In this document: piece by piece, positions 62,099 to 64,000 of the stretch | Numbering within the stretch: position 1 is the first letter of the stretch | How the letters are laid out: every line of letters begins with the position of its first letter | Assembly: GCA_002841395.1 (NCBI GenBank) | Contig: PGZM01000001.1 | Span: 610,089-674,088 of the forward strand | Origin: Firmicutes bacterium HGW-Firmicutes-9 | Lineage (GTDB): Bacteria > Bacillota > Clostridia > Christensenellales > CAG-138 | Direction: 5' to 3' | Length of the DNA: 64,000 nt | Position numbers and translations under genes: made by a program | Notes under the pieces: model-generated | The model's database searches: none | What the model was told of the DNA's origin: nothing | The model's input: the letters and a program-made list of their open reading frames with translations, nothing else

Positions 62099-63982
62099 AT
62101 GATCACTAGGGACACCAAGGTTGGCGAACTGCTCAACAACCCGATTGCAAAAGACGTGCTCGCGCAACTGGTGCAGTATGCGGGCGTAAACGAAAAATTG
62201 ATACTCAACCCCATCGTCAAGTCGCTCAAACTTTCGGCGATCCCGAAGTTTGCGGGCAAGGCGATGCCGGATGCGGACTACGTCATCGACGCCATGATCG
62301 ATTTGTTCAATCAGGAGGCCGATACAAAGCCGCTGTCAAAATCCAATACACAGTACTGGTGGAAAGAAGCGGTTGTCTACCAGATCTATCCGCGCTCGTT
62401 TCAGGACGGAAATGGAGACGGCGTCGGCGATCTCAAGGGCATCATTCAGCGGCTCGACTACCTAAAGGAACTCGGCGTGGACGCGATCTGGCTCTCGCCG
62501 ATCTTTGACTCGCCCAACGACGACAACGGATATGACGTGCGCGACTATCGCGCTATCATGTCGGATTTCGGCACGATGGAAGACGCGGAGGAGCTGATCC
62601 GCCAGATGCATGCGCGCGGCATGCGATTGATCATCGACCTCGTGGTGAACCATACATCCGACGAGCACGAGTGGTTCATCGACTCGGCGAACAACCCGCA
62701 GGGCAAATACGCGGATTATTACATCTGGCGCAAGCCGAAAAACGGCGGGCACCCGAACAACTGGCACAGCTTCTTCTGCGGGCCTGCCTGGGAGAAGGTA
62801 GACACGCGGGATGAAGAATACCTGCACCTGTTTTCGAAAAAGCAGCCCGACCTGAACTGGGAGAACCCGAAGGTGCGGGACGAGGTCTGCGATATCATCG
62901 ATTTCTGGCGTGAGAAGGGCGTGGACGGCTTCCGCCTCGACGTCATCAACTACATCAGCAAGACGTCTCTCGACGACGGGAGCGAGACGCTGGGCGCGCT
63001 GCTGCAGTTCAGCGGCATCGAGCACTACTTCTACGGCAAACGCCTGCACGAGTACCTGCACGAGCTTAAGCGTCGCGCATTTGGCGACGCGTTCACCGTC
63101 GGCGAGACGCCGGGCACAGGCCCCGAGATGAACAAGCTGCTGACAGCCGATGAGCGGGAGGAGCTGAACACAGTATTCAGCTTCGACCACCTGGAAAATC
63201 TCGGAAAGAACCGCTTTGACGACTATCGCTACAACCTCAACCACCTGAAGAAGATCTTCAGCCGGTTGGAGGGCGATTACGCGGATTACGCTTGGCCGAG
63301 CATTTTTATCGAGAATCACGACAATCCTCGCATGGTCAGCAAGATCAACCCCAATGAAGAGTACCGCGACATCATCGCAAAGCTTCTTGCGGTCGTGCTG
63401 CTCACCGCACGCGGCACGGTCTTCCTCTATCAGGGACAGGAACTCGGCGCGGTAAACGTCGAGTTTCACGATATGTCCGAGATGCGTGATATCGAGAGCA
63501 TCAACAAGTACAACGACCTGATCGCCTGCGGCAAAACGCCGGAGCAGGCCTGGCACACGGTGCTTGTCGGCTCGCGCGATCACAGTCGCACTCCAATGCA
63601 ATGGACGAACGACGTCTACGCGGGCTTTTCAGAACACGAGCCGTGGATTCGCGTGGGTGATAAAGACACATGCAACGTTTCTCAGCAGCTGGAGGAAGAG
63701 ACTTCCGTCCTGCGCGCGTATCAGTCTCTGATTCGTTTGAGAAAGGATCATCCGGCGCTGGTCTACGGCACCTTTGAACCGCACGAAGCTGCCAAGGACG
63801 ACGTGTTCTGCTACTATCGGGACGACGGTAACGAGAGATTCTATATTGAAATCAACCTGAGTGAGAAAACGATCAAGCAGCCAGTCGTCAAGGGCGAGAT
63901 GGAGCTTGTCTACTCCAACTACATGGCGCAGGGCGACGGTCTACAACCGTATGAGGCGAACATCTACCGCGTGGTGAAGTAA
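62099..63982 (+). CDS. GH13 alpha-glucosidase with N-terminal helical domain
   Basis: A 627-residue enzyme from the ATG at 62099 (GGAGG at about 62084). Residues 1-80 form a helical domain (I-T-R-D-T-K-V-G-E-L-L, then N-P-I-V-K-S-L-K-L) not part of GH13. The catalytic TIM barrel follows from W-W-K-E-A-V-V-Y-Q-I-Y-P-R near 86. It has D-G-F-R-L-D-V (nucleophile Asp) near 280, V-G-E-T (acid Glu) near 341 and E-N-H-D-N-P-R near 416. Closest in pattern to oligo-1,6-glucosidase, trehalose-6-phosphate hydrolase or alpha-glucosidase enzymes. Cytoplasmic: no signal peptide. The stop is 18 bases before the window end. Confidence 0.9.
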   Translation: MITRDTKVGELLNNPIAKDVLAQLVQYAGVNEKLILNPIVKSLKLSAIPKFAGKAMPDADYVIDAMIDLFNQEADTKPLSKSNTQYWWKEAVVYQIYPRSFQDGNGDGVGDLKGIIQRLDYLKELGVDAIWLSPIFDSPNDDNGYDVRDYRAIMSDFGTMEDAEELIRQMHARGMRLIIDLVVNHTSDEHEWFIDSANNPQGKYADYYIWRKPKNGGHPNNWHSFFCGPAWEKVDTRDEEYLHLFSKKQPDLNWENPKVRDEVCDIIDFWREKGVDGFRLDVINYISKTSLDDGSETLGALLQFSGIEHYFYGKRLHEYLHELKRRAFGDAFTVGETPGTGPEMNKLLTADEREELNTVFSFDHLENLGKNRFDDYRYNLNHLKKIFSRLEGDYADYAWPSIFIENHDNPRMVSKINPNEEYRDIIAKLLAVVLLTARGTVFLYQGQELGAVNVEFHDMSEMRDIESINKYNDLIACGKTPEQAWHTVLVGSRDHSRTPMQWTNDVYAGFSEHEPWIRVGDKDTCNVSQQLEEETSVLRAYQSLIRLRKDHPALVYGTFEPHEAAKDDVFCYYRDDGNERFYIEINLSEKTIKQPVVKGEMELVYSNYMAQGDGLQPYEANIYRVVK

Positions 63983-64000
63983 TCGCACGCAATGTAACGT

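Noticed and set aside
62462..63601. A 379-codon minus-strand frame over the GH13 gene
   Set aside because: Shadow of the glucosidase reading frame; composition is a reverse-complement artefact.

Overview
The window looks like chromosomal DNA of a Gram-positive Clostridia-type Firmicute with moderately high GC. Evidence: dprA-topA-trmFO-hslVU, RNase J-ylbF-mltG, efp followed by a CD1247-type gene, a dnaG-rpoD pair, the radical-SAM/DUF2344/rng/rplU/prp/rpmA cluster with a cleavable L27 N-terminus, a SleB/CwlJ-type cell-wall hydrolase and a VanW protein. A Christensenellales-like member is possible, but I cannot fix the genus. There is no rRNA, no CRISPR array, no recognisable transposase and no intact prophage.

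Layout. 0-10 kb: GtrA membrane protein, ComM-type ATPase, DprA, topoisomerase I, TrmFO, the HslVU protease and a lipoprotein cell-wall hydrolase. 10-21.6 kb: RNase J, YlbF, MltG, an M24 peptidase, EF-P, a zinc-ribbon protein, dGTPase, primase, the main sigma factor, a small P-loop kinase-like protein and a GNAT/membrane fusion. 21.6-23.7 kb: a 30-residue membrane peptide gene and a KdpDE-like two-component system with no kdp transporter beside it. 23.7-30.3 kb (minus strand): a complete Pho module, pstS-pstC-pstA-pstB-phoU-phoP-phoR; its PstS appears circularly permuted. 30.6-34.9 kb: queA-tgt, tsaE-tsaB-rimI and a SEC-C protein.

35.0-42.1 kb is the accessory part. Two tRNA arrays (seven genes, then three) bracket about 6 kb that holds a QueC-like PP-loop protein, an AraC/GyrI-like regulator, a methyltransferase, a strongly AT-rich two-gene cassette (a soluble unknown plus a four-helix membrane protein), a parS-like site and a TM2-domain protein. 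A 20-bp copy of a tRNA-Gly 3' end lies just beyond the intact gene and looks like an integration scar.

42.1-47.8 kb is a labile-selenium cofactor cluster: yqeC, yqeB, selD, an opposing cysteine desulfurase, yedE, a TusA/YedF-like gene and a DUF3343 gene. These genes normally supply selenium to selenium-dependent molybdenum hydroxylases; the hydroxylase itself is not in the window. 47.9-56.5 kb: a Tim44-like envelope protein, a peptidoglycan-binding protein, a Cys-rich mini protein, VanW, RecX, NnrDE, alanine racemase and an amidohydrolase. 56.7-64 kb: the radical SAM pair, RNase G, the L21 leader with rplU-prp-rpmA, and a GH13 alpha-glucosidase with an extra N-terminal helical domain.

The most unusual items are the permuted PstS, the AT-rich soluble/membrane pair at 39.0-40.4 kb, the QueC-like gene behind a hairpin that overlaps its ribosome site, the parS-like site, the tRNA-Gly scar, the palindromic repeat array before yqeB, and two promoters that appear to give leaderless mRNAs (M24 peptidase and recX).
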